From assembly GCA_907165135.1 (NCBI GenBank), contig OU015570.1, forward strand, positions 2,321,525 through 2,385,524: 64,000 nucleotides of DNA. The letters are read 5' to 3'. Shown one piece after another: positions 11,223 through 22,144 of this stretch (position 1 is its first letter; each line of letters opens with the position of its first letter). The stretch comes from Oikopleura dioica (taxonomy: Eukaryota > Chordata > Appendicularia > Copelata > Oikopleuridae). A program made the position numbers and the translations under genes. The notes below the pieces were generated by a model. It was not told the origin of the DNA, made no database searches, and worked only from the letters and a program-made list of their open reading frames with translations.

Positions 11223-11439
11223 TTATTCATAAAAAGACTTTCTGTGTGTGATTTTGGCAACTGCACCAATTGCCAAACATCTGCAGAAGGATGGACCAAG
11301 GTTCAGGAAAGAGGTACTTATCGTGTGGCCAATTAATAAGTACATTAGCTGGATTATGAGAACAAAAATCCACAGAGGCCTGCATGTAAACTTCGTAATA
11401 ACGACCTGGTTGAGCATTACCAGTAAGCTGGATTCCCAT
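11223..11439 (-). pseudogene. Possible env-like remnant of LTR retrotransposon 1
   Basis: A 70-residue frame between integrase and the 3' LTR with several Cys (VDFCSHNP, WCSCQNHT) and aromatic residues. Its position behind pol is where env lies in env-carrying Ty3/gypsy elements. No fusion peptide or transmembrane helix is visible, so the identification is weak. From 10980 to 11760 the DNA has several short hairpins such as GATTAGTCGAGCAGCTAATC. Confidence 0.3.
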
Positions 11440-11761
11440 TTGAGCATGATCGGGGGAGTTAGTATTCTAGTGAGCCAATTTCCAGTTGTGCATTGAATCG
11501 TTGAAGTTGTGAGGAACCAATTAAACAATTGACATCGATGTTGTGTGAGCAGGGCTTTAGACTACAGTGTGAGCGAGCAATTCAAATATGAGTGAACGGT
11601 GGCTAGATATTGGGAACGCATATCTGATCACCACCACGTCGTGAAAATTTGACGATTTGTGAGCGAGATAGTCGAGCAGCTATCTGTGAATAAGGTCGAG
11701 TTATGAGCAAAACTTCTAGACCATTATACGGATTAGTCGAGCAGCTAATCACTTGACAACA

Positions 11762-14056
11762 CTATCGTCGTGAGCGGAGACGATCTTTCCAAACGTTGTC
11801 GTGAGCTGAGTCATCTCTATCACTTGGCTCTTTATGATCTTTATGACTCGTTAACATCTTTTTATTCTTCTGAGCAGGAATGATCTCATCTCTATCAACA
11901 AGGAGCGGTTGATCTTTATGAGAGCTTATTTTTGACTTTTCATTCTTCTGAGCAGGAATGATCTCATCTCTATCAACAAGGAGCGGTTGATCTTTATGAA
12001 AGTTAACTTTAGACATATTCTTAACTTCGTCTTTTAGGAATTTCCCTTGTAATTCGGCCACGTCATCTTCCTTGATAAATTCTGTTCTGTTTAAGGCAGT
12101 CTTTCGTTTGAGCGGTCGAATCAGACTGATATGACGCCGATATTCTTTCTTCGTATATGGACATTTGATTATGCAGCTGTCCTTAGATAATCGTCGGTGA
12201 ACTTTGAATGGACCTGACCAGTGAATTCCAAGTTTTTCAGAGTATAAGTCTTGTTTCCAACAGAGTACGGAAGTGCCAATTTCGAGAACAGGGCAATCAC
12301 TTTTGTCTCTTTGAAGGAGTTTTTGGTATCTTTGAACTTGGAAGTTAAGTATCGCAGGATGGAGTTTCTTCATGTATTCATTCAGAGCAGTAATGAATGG
12401 TTTGGAGTTTTCAGCAACTGGATCTTTGAGCGTAAATTGAATGTGAAATTGCCTCCCGTAGACAGCTTCGTTACTTGAGATTCCATCGAGACTTCCTTTT
12501 GGCATGTTATTTATGTAGTACTGAGCAAACGGCCAGTTATCAGACCATGAGCGGTTTGTTGCGAGTAGGACCTTGAGTTTTTGGTGTAGGTCGCGATGAG
12601 TCCGTTCAACTTTACCATTCGCTTTACTGTGATAGGCTGTAGTAGTTGAGTGACGAATTTCGAATCGCTGGAGAATCGCTCTTGTTTTTGGTCCAAACTC
12701 ACCGCCATTATCAGAAACGCAATTCTGAGAGATGCCATGACGCAGTATGAGTTTGAGGAAGGCTTATGCCACTAAGTTATCAGTTTTATTCGAAAGTGGT
12801 TCGCCATCCAAATATCCAGTTAAACTATCGACATACGTGAGCAGGTATCGTTTTCCATTGCGATCAGTTCGTCCATAATCGACGAGATATATGAATACTT
12901 TTTCGAAGGGTAATTGAGCAAAAATTCTGTCCTTAATGAGCGATGGGCGAAGTTGTTTGAGTGGTTTAAGTCGGATGCATGTTTCACACGAGCTGGTGAT
13001 CGCTCTGACTTTTTGTTGAACATTACTGATGAAAAATCTTGTGAGCATTTGCACTAGCTGTTGACTTCCAGCGTGAGCGGTTATTGTGTGCAAGTATTGT
13101 ATAAATTCATCAGCAAGCGAACTTGGGAGAACAAGTCGATCACGAGAATAGAGCACATTGTCCTTGATCGTGAATCGCTTCTAATAAGGATTTATTTGCG
13201 ATTTGACAATTAAATTTCTCGTGTCCGAGCAGGCATTCTGAGCAGTTGCCATTTCTTCTGACGAAAATGAGCGATCTTCGAAAGAGAATATAACATCATC
13301 TTGTGAAAGAGCGTGAGCAGCAAATGTTGTGTCAGCGACATCGAAGTAGTCTTCTGACTCTCTTTCTAGATCAGCGGACTTTGATTTCGGTAATCTGCTG
13401 AAGAAGTCGGCAGATGCCATTTCCGGACGTGATCCACTTTTATGTATGATGTTGAAATTAAATGAGAGCAGGTAGTGATGAACATTCACTAATTTTATAT
13501 CCAATTTTGATCGGCGCGCTTCACGGAACAGGAAGAGCAAACTTTTATGATCCACATAAACATCGAATTCAGTGTTAATTAGGTAGTATTCAAAGAACTA
13601 AATACCCCAACACAATGCAAAAAGTTCTTGGTGTGGAATATTTAATGATGATTGAGTTTCCTGAATAATTCTGAGATGCTTCCATTTTTCGATTTCTTTT
13701 TGAACTTGAGCTTGTGAATGGATTGGAATAGGTCTTGGAGGTTGATGAGAGGATTTTGTTTCATCGAAGAGCGGAAATGTATATCGAAATCCGAATAGTC
13801 TGCCAATATCATCGCTATCCATATTGAAGCTTAGCCTGTACTTGTGAATGAGTTTATCTAATTCAGCTTTTTGTCGAGGAGTCGATGAGCCGTATGAACC
13901 AATTTCTGGAAAGAAGTTTGTCTTTTGAGCGAGTTTAGATCTTCTTTCGATGAATTCCTTATGTTTATGTTTTTCTTCACCAGATTTCTTGTCTATTTCT
14001 ATAAAACAGTCGTTTTCCATCTTTAGAGCGTTTTTCGGATGACAAGGGTTGACCAA
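11762..14056 (-). pseudogene. pol: pol of LTR retrotransposon 1: RT remnant, RNase H, integrase
   Basis: One uninterrupted frame of 2295 nt on the minus strand with three in-frame stops and no frameshift. First comes the start of RT (RPIPIHSQAQVQKEIEKWK, about 13735), which jumps to QELFALCWGI; the RT palm, including YxDD, is deleted. RNase H follows (VDHKSLL, then VHHYLLSFNFNIIHKSG and ADFFSRLP). Integrase has its HHCC finger (HTITAHAGS, CETCIRLK), catalytic D in VDYG, D in VSDNGGEF and E in GKVERTHRDL. The C-terminal tail has a roughly 26-residue acidic repeat (HKDQPLLVDRDEIIPAQK) twice. Stops lie at about 13598 (TAG), 13181 (TAG) and 12763 (TAA), each one C-to-T change from a Gln codon. 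Confidence 0.9.
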
Positions 14057-14400
14057 AACGCTCTTAAGTTGGAAAATTTACGATCAAACTAGGATGACAG
14101 TGGGTAAAAATGATGCTTATTATGCATAAAATGAGCTCTTTTCAGAACTCTAACAATGTATCCGAGGTCATTTTTACCTATTTATGATAAAATATTTACG
14201 ATCTTTCAATCAGAATGAATGATTTCACCTAAAAATAAGCGTAGAAAACATCATTTTTAATGATTTTTAAGGTTAAAATAAACGTTATTCTGATAATTAA
14301 TTAAAAATACCCAAAAACGCTCTAAAGTTGGAATTTTTGCTGATGACAAAATACGGAAAATATTGGCAAAAACGCTCTTAACTTGGGCGCTCTTAAGATG
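14014..14400. mobile_element. MITE between protease and RT of LTR retrotransposon 1
   Basis: Ends TTTTCCATCTTTAGAGCG and CGCTCTTAAGATGGAAAA are 18-bp inverted repeats. Internal AACGCTCTTAAGTTGGAA words repeat the end motif. It separates the protease-like stretch from the RT remnant. No target duplication could be read with certainty. Confidence 0.65.
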
Positions 14401-14679
14401 GAAAACCACGGTACCTGTAAGAAGTAAGTCTGATGAGTAGGGATCAATTGTTGGTATGGTTTTGTTTTGGAGTGTGATTGAGTTATCTCCTATCGTGATG
14501 TTTTTGAGCGTGTCCATAACACTTAAGAGTGATATTTGACGGTTTTTGATGGATGGATGCAGGAAGAAGAGCGAGAACATCTGAGCGGATGCATGTTCTA
14601 CTGCAACCAGAATCAATGAGAGCGGGTAATCGGAGTCCATTAAGCAAGATTTTGACATATTTAAGCGAGGCGGGAGCAA
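14257..14679 (-). pseudogene. Degenerate protease-like region of LTR retrotransposon 1
   Basis: Lies between gag and RT. A stretch CLMDSDYPLSLI occupies the position and has the hydrophobic pattern of a retropepsin active site (DTG/DSG followed by SLI), but the glycine is missing. The 3' part of this frame (14257-14400) is MITE sequence. Probably an inactivated aspartic protease; low certainty. Confidence 0.4.
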
Positions 14680-14716
14680 AGTTAACGTATTTACACGTTT
14701 CTGTTGACTGAGCTAG

Positions 14717-15490
14717 TCATGCCTCATTTTTGAGCGCGTCCTTGATTTCTTTTGGGACCTTGTCGCTGTAAATGTACTTGTATTTTGAGCCGAATCTACA
14801 CTTTTGATGCTTCGTGTAGGTGATGCAGTGTCCGTCAAGTTTCTTCATAAGTTCCTTTGAAAGTCGTCGTCTTGGGACTTTTTGCTTCTTTTCTGGAGCA
14901 TTTGACAAAGTCGCGACGATTTCTTTTAGCTTCGAGCAGAGCTGTGAAAGTTCTGAGTTTTGAACTTTTGATTGATCATCATTGGCGAAAATATTTTCTC
15001 TCTTGAAGAAGGATCGTTCAAGTTCTGTTGCACGCTGAGCAATGTTTCGGAGATTGAGTAATGACTTTTCCCGTTTGAGCAGTTCCATAAGTCGCGGTTC
15101 TTGAGCTGTAATGAACCGTTCACAGATAATTGATTCGTCAGCTGCATCCAAAGTTTGTTTACCATAGCCTTTTTTGAAGTAGGCTTGCAGCTTTGTCAGA
15201 GCCATTGCTTGAGTTTCGCTTCCTCTTTGGAATGAGTTGTAGAGATGTTTGTAGTATTCTCAGTCTTTTCCAAGAACGTCAGAAAGTTTGGTCTTGAACG
15301 CATTCCAATTTTTATGTTCTTCTGGAGTGATTGCTTCAATCAAAGAAGTTCCGCTTTCTTCTGTCAGGAGCTGAGACAGGGCGACTTTGATAAGTTCTTC
15401 TTCAGAGATGATTGAGCATGCCTTGAACAACTCCATCGCATTAATCCAATTCTCAACTGGTAATTGAGAGTCAAACTTTGGTGTTTTCAT
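14717..15490 (-). pseudogene. gag: gag capsid region of LTR retrotransposon 1
   Basis: One frame with a single internal TGA (about 15258). It starts MKTPKFDSQLPVENWINAME, a capsid-like N-terminus with helical segments (ELIKVALSQLL, NWNAFKTKLSDVLGK). The second half is strongly helical and charged and ends with a basic patch followed by GHCITYTKHQKC, a possible non-canonical Zn site. No CCHC knuckle is present. Continues from the upstream gag frame at 15487-16017. Confidence 0.65.
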
Positions 15491-16017
15491 CTTAAATTTT
15501 CCAGAGGCACTAATTGGATCAACTTTTTGGGAGCTGCCGTGAGAGTTCTTTGCAGAAGATTGAGCTTTTTGTTTGGTATTTCCAGAGGACTGATTTCCGG
15601 TAGGATTTCCGGTCGAGGTGCTAGGTTTTTGCTCTTGAGAGTTTTGAGGTTCCGGTTTGACATCGATTTTGGAGTCTTCATCAATTTTTTTATAATTGAT
15701 GCAAATTGATCCATTGTCACAATTTCGTTTATCTTATCAATGTCAATTCTATGATCGGATCTGGCAGTCTTTTGAACTGCCTCACCGACATATTCAGGAT
15801 CATATCCGAGAATATCACCATTTTTCCGGAAGTAAAACTTCTTTTCACGGTCTTTGAGAAAATCGGGTTGAATTGCCAAAAGGTTCAAAACAATGCCCGT
15901 TTTATCGAATCTCGGAATCGGAAGTGGATATTCAGGACTAGGATGCCTGTCATAAATGACCATGAGTTTTTTTGCCGTAAGATCGACATTAGTCTTGAAA
16001 TAGATTTCTTCAGCCAT
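15487..16017 (-). pseudogene. gag: gag N-terminal (matrix-like) region of LTR retrotransposon 1
   Basis: 176 residues starting MAEEIYFKTNVDLTAKK just inside the 5' LTR and primer-binding region. The last residues overlap the start of the capsid-like frame (15490), which is in another frame, so the two join by frameshift or the copy is mutated there. The P-rich stretch APRPEILPEISPLEIP looks like a linker. Confidence 0.6.
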
Positions 16018-16116
16018 GATGGATGAATTGTCCCTAAACTGTTAAACTTACCGGATGTCAATTAATCTCTTATATCTCTATTGATGGGCGTACCGATTAT
16101 TTCAGTCACCAAAATA

Positions 16117-16512
16117 TATGGTGGTTTTATACTGAAAGTAATTGGAACACGGGAATCAATCTCGAATATGTTTATAAACCCTGATAGGTGTGAGCAAAAA
16201 ATAATAAAATATATCTATATAATATTTTATGTTATACCTGTAAAGTCAGGGAAAAGAATGATAAAATTATAGAGATACAGTCGTTTTTATAGTGTAGGAC
16301 ACCACCCATCGATGGCACGGACTTAGACTTGGTCGTATCAACTCGGCGTTGGCCATATCGCCAACGCTGGAATAGAAAGGGGCGAGCTGTCAAGGTATGA
16401 TGGAGTGAAAGCCTTGGCGTTGGGCGCGTCACGCCTCACTGAGCATAATAACGTTGACCACGCGCGCTAGAATTCCATATTTCGAAGCGAAAACAGTAGG
16501 AAAACCACTACA
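16117..16512 (-). repeat. 5' LTR of LTR retrotransposon 1
   Basis: 396 bp, TGTAGTGG...CCACCATA on the minus strand. A TGGTGACTGAAAT word, a plausible tRNA primer-binding site, begins a few bases inside at about 16109. Open frames read across the LTRs (near 9512-9712 and 16232-16432) are repeat shadows. Confidence 0.92.
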
Positions 16513-16890
16513 AGTCGCCCATCGAAAGACCCTGTAGCTGTCTGTAAACTTTTTCGCAACATCGAAATGCGGTATATTTTTGTAAAACAGCCTTTAGTAA
16601 TGGCCGTTATTTTGTTTTTGGAATCGGTTGTTTTAGTTTACCCTTTTTATCTCTGTATCTAGGAAGACATTTATGCGGTGACTTAACATTATAAATTTCA
16701 TTTTCAAAAAATGAGATGAGAAGATCAGTGTCAACAGATGGATATAATTTAGTGATATCTAAAGAAACGTAATCAAATTTTGACATGTCAAATTTCTCGG
16801 ATTTGAACCACAATGAAAACTCTTTGGAATTTCGAACGCAAAATTTTGGAGAGAATGATGTCAAAATAGGTTCCAAAATATGTTTTAGAA
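16513..16890 (-). pseudogene. Penelope-like RT, fingers/palm start (5'-truncated element)
   Basis: The minus strand reads FDYVSLDITKLYPSVDTDLL, the first catalytic Asp region of Penelope RT, then YRQLQGLSMGD just before the LTR insertion. One in-frame TAA lies near 16607. The homology fades at about 16890, where coiled-coil gene sequence begins, so the element is 5'-truncated, as is common in this class. Confidence 0.85.
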
Positions 16891-16894
16891 GGAT

Positions 16895-19135
16895 TCATCC
16901 GTGTATTTTTCGACACTTCTGGAGAAGTTGAGCTGTAAGTTCCTCGACTTGTCGGTTCTTTCCTTTGATGGTTTCTTCGAGTGATGATTGATTCAATGCT
17001 CGTTGAATTTTCCGTTGCTTCAGCGAGCTGTTGCTCAGAAAGATTATGAGTCTTTGCGAGTTGTTCCAGCTGGTTTTCAAGCTCATCCCTGTTTTTTTTT
17101 CGAGTTGAGCTATTTTCGACTGAGCAATACTGATCTCTTCGAGTTTTTGCTCAAGTTCTTGTTTAGAGTGCGCTTTGAATCGAGCAATTTCGATCTGAAG
17201 CTCGTCCCGTTTTTTTTCTCAACTCATTCTGTTTTCCTTCGATTCTTCCTGCGTAGAGTTTATTTCTTCTTCGAGCTTTGTTCTCTCCCCGCAGAATCGT
17301 TCTGCCGCAGCTGTCGATGAGTCTTGTAGAGTTTTGACATGTTCAGAGACTGAACGAAGGTAATTCTCTAATTGAGCACGCTCTGCAACAAACTGCTCTT
17401 TTTCTTTCTCTCGGAGCTTATTTGCATCTTCTTTCTCCTTTTCAAGAGCTTCTTTCTGTCGCTGGAAAGATCGATTTGCACTTTCTCCTTTGCTATTACT
17501 CTGCTCCAGGTCGATTCTTAGCGTTCGATTTTCTTCGCGGATTTTGTTTTGAGTCGCTCGCGTTTCCAATATTCTCCTCAGCGACCTTGGTGTTGTTCAA
17601 AAGAGTGCTTTGGAATCGCTCACGCTCGTCTGGTGTCATTTCATCGAGCTCAGTGATTGATTTCGTTAGCTCCTCGACTTGAGCTGTGAGCTGACCGATC
17701 TGATTCTCAATGTTAAGTTTCGCACTTTCCCATCCTTCTTGTTGTCTTCTAGCTTCGCTTGCACGCTCGTCGAAATCCTTGTTCGCGTTTTGAATGGAAA
17801 GCTTAACTTGTCGCTTTTCTTCTCCCCAATCAGCAGCTTTGGTGTTGATATCCACCTGAAGTAGGCGAAGACTCTCGGCAAGATCCATCGTCTGCTTTTG
17901 GGACTTTTCTAGTTCAACTTGATGCTGAGCAAGCGCATTCGTAAGTTCAGCTTCTCGATCTTGGTACATTTGGAGTTGTTGATTGTATTCATTGTTTTGC
18001 TTCCCTAATTGATTTTCAGGATCTGCAGATTTCTCGGTCATTTCTTGAACAGCATTTTCGAGTCGTTTGCGTTCCTCAGCCCAAGAATTTTGCTTGTCTT
18101 TGAATTCTTTAGTCAACTCACGGGTCGCCTGATTTAGCTGTTGTTGGAGAATTTCAGTCGTTTCGACTGAATCGGACTGTAATTTCTTTGCTTGGACTCC
18201 AGTTTTTTCAAGTTCTTCCTGGTTTTCTGCTAGGAGCTTTTCTACTTCCACCTTGGATGTTTCCAACTTCTCATTTTGATTTTGAACAACGTCAAGTTGT
18301 TTCATCGTTTTAGAAATTTTCATTTCATACTCCCGCTGTTTTTCACCAAATGGAGTTTGAGCATTTGTTTGTGCATCCTGAGCTTCTTTCGAATAGTTTT
18401 CCAAAGATTTAACGAGCTGGTCTTTCTCTTGGAGATGACGCTGCTCTTCAGCCGTGATTTTCTGTTCCAAACTGCTTTTTCCAGCTTGGAGCATAGCAAA
18501 TTGAGCCTGAATCTGCTGCGCTGCTTCTGTCATCTTAGTCGAGGTGGACTCTTTGGAAAAAAAACTCCTGCTGAAGCATTTCGATTATTCTAGCGCGGCC
18601 GGAAACAGTCTCCTTGAGCTCAACGACTTTCATGCGTCGCATTCGTCCCATGTGGGCTTCGTTGAGCACTGGATTGCCCTGCGCCGCTCGCAGGGCTTCT
18701 TGAAGGTATTGCTGTAATTGTTTGTCTTTGGCCTGGAGGTGAGTCTGCATCTCGATCACATTCTGCTGAAGCGTCGTTGAATTCTTACGAAGTTCCCATC
18801 GATCCCCTCATTTCCGTCAGTTGAGCATGATATTGTTGAGCAAGAGCAGTGTGCTCACTTGCTTGAAGCTCAATAGCCTGGCTTGAGGCTCGTTGCTGAG
18901 CGAGTTCTTGCTCGTGGTGGGATCTCGCCTGGCGGAAATTTTCAGAAGCGCCTTGAAGTCGACGCTCGAGCTCTTGATTCAGTGAGTTGAGCTCGACAAC
19001 TTGACGTTCCAAGCTTAGCTGTTTGGACGTGACGCCGGATAATTGGTAGTCACCGCCATTCTTCTGGTTGCCGGATACTGACGGAGCGCGTTTTGGATAT
19101 TTGCCTTCTTTTTGAGATACTTGTTGGTTCAGCAT
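16895..19135 (-). pseudogene. Long coiled-coil protein gene, frame broken
   Basis: The minus strand encodes about 740 residues of Gln/Glu/Lys-rich coiled coil (for example LERQVVELNSLNQELERRL, EEIERT-like heptads) in successive frames: 18785-19135, 18535-18759, 17496-18533, 17219-17569 and 16895-17220. Breaks coincide with homopolymers: GGGG near 18800, T8 near 18555, A8/A9 near 17090 and 17215. It starts MLNQQVSQKEGKYPKR after a GC-rich leader. The C-terminus is cut by the Penelope insertion at about 16890. Either a pseudogene or a gene whose reading frame suffers from homopolymer errors. Family not assignable from coiled coil alone. Confidence 0.7.
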
Positions 19136-20626
19136 TGTGAGGTGTTCAGACAGTGTCTAGCCGCCCCGGTGTCTGGCCGCCCCGTCGCAGATGATCTTCT
19201 GGGCCAGAATAAAATGACCACATCGAACGGGAATCTGCATCTGGATCCATGCGAGTGAAAACGGGAGGCTGACCATTTCGCTGTGATCGCTTGCTTTCTC
19301 GAAATTAGCCTTGACCTAATATACGTGAGTTTGCCCCGGGCGGACTAAAAGTGTCTCTAGCTCCACCTACGAGTCCTGGCGGAGGAGAGAAGCTTGCTCT
19401 CATTATTTTTTTGACATTTTGAAACCCAATTTTCAATTGCAGTTTTCAAATAACCATTTTTTTGCGAATAATGAAATTCCTGCAATTCAACCCGAGAATA
19501 AGCCTAGACCTATACTTTCATCAGTTTATTTAAAAAAAATAAAAATATTTTAATTAAATATCGATTTATAGCGACTTGGGTTACTTGAAAGCTCTTTAGC
19601 GACGAAAACCCTTCACTAGCGCAAAACTACTCTCAAACTCACTTGTTTTTTTTTTATATAAAGATATTTTCGAATACAATAATTTAAGTGTTGTTATCAA
19701 GGCTGCAAAAGAATCGTTGGAGGAGAATCAGAGGCTACCGATAGGATTCTTATTCGGAAAATCAGGACTTTTTTCATGAAAAATCGTCTCTTTTTCACTT
19801 CCCCTCATATGAACGGGCGCGGTCCGCCATTTCTAGCTTCGCGGCTCGTTTATATAGGGCCTCCTTTTTTACGACGTTTTAATATTTATGACGATGGCTC
19901 CAGCCCTAATTATTTTCCAGGGTATCCAGCTGCTCCTTTTAAATGATGGCTCGCACGTGTTCTAGTTGCTTAATATTCATTTCCTGCATTGTTACTTCTC
20001 AGCAGATTTTTACGCTTTGCACCTGCTTCTAGTTTTTCGTTTTCCAGGGTATTCAGCTGCTCCTTTTAAATGAGGGCTCGCACGTGCTAGTTGCTAAATG
20101 TTCATTTCCTGCATTGTTACTATTCAGTGGAATTTTTACGCTTTGCACCTGCTTCTAGTTTTTCGTAATTACAGCTTGAACAAAGGGATCCCAAACAATA
20201 GTTGGTTTTCCATTCTCTCGATTGCCAGCTGTCCCCTAAAATTACACGGAAGAATTATTTTTTGGTGGGCCCGCAGCCTAATTATCCCTAGCGTGCGTCA
20301 AACAGAAAATACACAAAAACCAAACAAGCAACTTCCTTCCGCGAATAATCTCATCCTTTTCATAGACATCTCCTGATACGACCTAGGAAAATATCGTAAA
20401 TTCACGATTTCTCAACGTTCGCGAATCTTGGCCTTAACATGCAAGCAGTAGTTTAAAAATTGATCCCCAGCATCACACAATTTTGACGTACACCAATTTG
20501 CGAACTGTATAAAAAAAAGAATCAAATTTCAAGCGATTACTTCTCTTCATAGATTCCATTGTCCACACATTTTGTATATTCAATAAGGCTTTGGGTCGTC
20601 AAAACTTCTGACACCAAAATGTGATG
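19136..20626. other. Non-coding region upstream of coiled-coil gene, with tandem duplication
   Basis: No supportable gene. It contains two adjacent copies of a roughly 127-bp block (19912-20038 and 20040-20165: CCAGGGTAT(C/T)CAGCTGCTCC, then CATTTCCTGCATTGTTACT). The proximal part (19150-19400) is GC-richer and may be the promoter of the coiled-coil gene. Confidence 0.5.
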
Positions 20627-20780
20627 ATCTCTAGTAGTAATATCGCGAGTAGCGAAATATTAAGTGGCCTAAGTGCCCGAGACCAGCTGGTCACCTGGGC
20701 CGACAAGTTCACGGTACCAGATGGTCAAGGGCTACGCACGTGCCATTTCCGTTCTCTAATTGCTCCGTTGAACACGTGTA
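20627..20780 (+). repeat. Polinton left TIR and target duplication
   Basis: Target duplication ATCTCT at 20627-20632, TIR from 20633. It contains GACCAGCTGGTC and CACGTG palindromes. Similarity to the right end decays after about 20760. Confidence 0.93.
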
Positions 20781-20857
20781 GCCACTTCTAACAAATTTTC
20801 AAACAATGACCGTATTCCGTGAAATTTCAACAAGCAAAAGATCAGTTTAAATATCAG

Positions 20858-20956
20858 ATGAGTTCAAAGAAAAGGCGAAATCGCTCTTGCCTGGCGCAGG
20901 AAAAGTACGAACAACTTGCTGACGAGTTCGTCGAAGGATTTATGAAAGCTTTCTGA
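20858..20956 (+). CDS. Small basic/acidic ORF just inside the left TIR
   Basis: A 32-residue frame, MSSKKRRNRSCLAQEKYEQL and on to EGFMKAF, with a basic head and helical tail. It is the first frame inside the Polinton. No homologue recognised and no TATA box at the usual distance, so it may be a first exon or chance. Confidence 0.3.
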   Translation: MSSKKRRNRSCLAQEKYEQLADEFVEGFMKAF

Positions 20957-21644
20957 TTCGTGGAAGAACTTTCACTGCCACTTTCTTCAGTCCTTCATCT
21001 GCCACTCATTTTTCACAAAAATATATTTATCGAATATTTATGCTAAAACACGTGTCGTTTTCTTCCTTGATTTCGCAGAGCATGCAGAACTACGCTAGAT
21101 CAAAGTTGTTATCAATATCTCCCAGAGGCTAAAGCCGAAATAAAGTTGGTAGAAATCTCTAAAAGATGATCTATAATGACGATTGCTTGCAGATGCTGAG
21201 TGGAATTTTCAGTAGTTCGATCTCTATCGCGGATTGAACCATCTGTGGTTCAATCTGTTGGAACAATCTGATGGCTCGTTCCGCGCTATTTATTATCGAT
21301 CGATCAACCGAAAATTTCACTCAGAATAAAAATCAGAGCAAAACACAGAAGATTTTCTTCTTTTTCTCTTTTTCTACGATGTTGACCTATGGTGAGTTCA
21401 AAATTTTGTAAATAGATAGGGGTTATTAGAAGGGGTAGGATAGGATTAATGTAGGAAGCGAATGCCCTCAACAAGGAAGTCCCTCGAGACATTGGACAGG
21501 AGAAAAGCTTACTTACGTAAAAATATAAGGGGTTAAAATTTTGTAGCGGTTAGCTGTCACGAATGCAATCGAAGTGATCATTTTAGATAGAAAGATTGGA
21601 AAGTGCTGTTGACAAAATAGATTAGTTTTTGAAAATTGTAATTA

Positions 21645-21839
21645 TTGACTCACATTAATTTTTGTTTAGAGCATCTCAAAAATAAGAGGATGAACCGATA
21701 CTTGAAGAAGCAAAAGATGAAAAACTTGCCTGTGGATATCGCCCTCGATGAGGATTTTCGTCGCGTTTGGGAAATCGCGGAAACGTTTCAACTCCGAAAC
21801 TCTGACCTATTTGAGGAGAAAATCAATGATACTGAGTAA
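21645..21839 (+). CDS. Small charged ORF/exon of unknown function
   Basis: About 60 residues, preceded by TTTTTGTTTAG (acceptor-like) and followed after ATACTGA by GTAAGTTTTC (donor-like). Sequence such as KQKMKNLPVDIALDEDFRR looks coding. Neighbouring exons were not found with confidence. Its 3' half is duplicated in inverted orientation at 22037-22144. Confidence 0.4.
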   Translation: MTHINFCLEHLKNKRMNRYLKKQKMKNLPVDIALDEDFRRVWEIAETFQLRNSDLFEEKINDTE

Positions 21840-22144
21840 GTTTTCTGCCAGTAAAAATGAGTTACAAAATCTTTAAGGCTTAGAAAATTCATCGGAAAGT
21901 CACAACGAAATCTCGGTAGATCAGTCATCCTCATGGTAGAATTCTTCGGTCGAGTTCCAAATGCAAAAAACGCCAGAAATTTTCAACAACTGATTGAAAC
22001 GTAAGTCATGAATACATCGAGCAGAGCAGGATGGCAGATCTACCGAGATTTCGTTGTGGCTTTCCGATAAATTTTACTAGCAGAAAACTCACTCAGCATC
22101 ATTGATTTCCTCCTCAAATAGGTCAGAGTTTTGGAGTTGAAACG
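21784..22144. repeat. Inverted duplication inside the Polinton (hairpin-forming)
   Basis: Arms 21784-21922 and 22037-22144 are reverse complements at about 90 percent by eye, with a spacer of about 115 bp. The left arm is the end of a small ORF (21645-21839) plus a GTAAGT...TTAG intron-like segment; the right arm lacks about 27 nt of that segment. A transcript through both would form a long hairpin. Confidence 0.75.

Larger units (their letters stand above)
8800..16512 (-). mobile_element. LTR retrotransposon 1 (Ty3/gypsy-like order), non-autonomous
   Basis: A 7.7-kb element on the minus strand. LTRs are 16117-16512 (5') and 8800-9792 (3', enlarged by a nested MITE). They begin TGTAGTGG and end CCACCATA. 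A 4-bp duplication AGTC flanks it (8796-8799 and 16513-16516), confirmed because the Penelope reading frame resumes across it. Order is gag, protease region, RT remnant, RNase H, integrase, then about 1.9 kb with other open frames, which matches Ty3/gypsy. The RT palm is deleted and several in-frame stops are present, so it cannot move by itself. Larvacean Tor elements are a possible relative; not established here. Confidence 0.92.

Noticed and set aside
11223-11439. Confident envelope gene in LTR retrotransposon 1
   Set aside because: Only position and a few cysteines support it; no fusion peptide or membrane anchor. Kept as a low-confidence remnant.
16988-18593. Plus-strand ORFs opposite the coiled-coil gene
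   Set aside because: Leu/Phe-rich translations with poor coding character, antisense to a clear coiled-coil frame.
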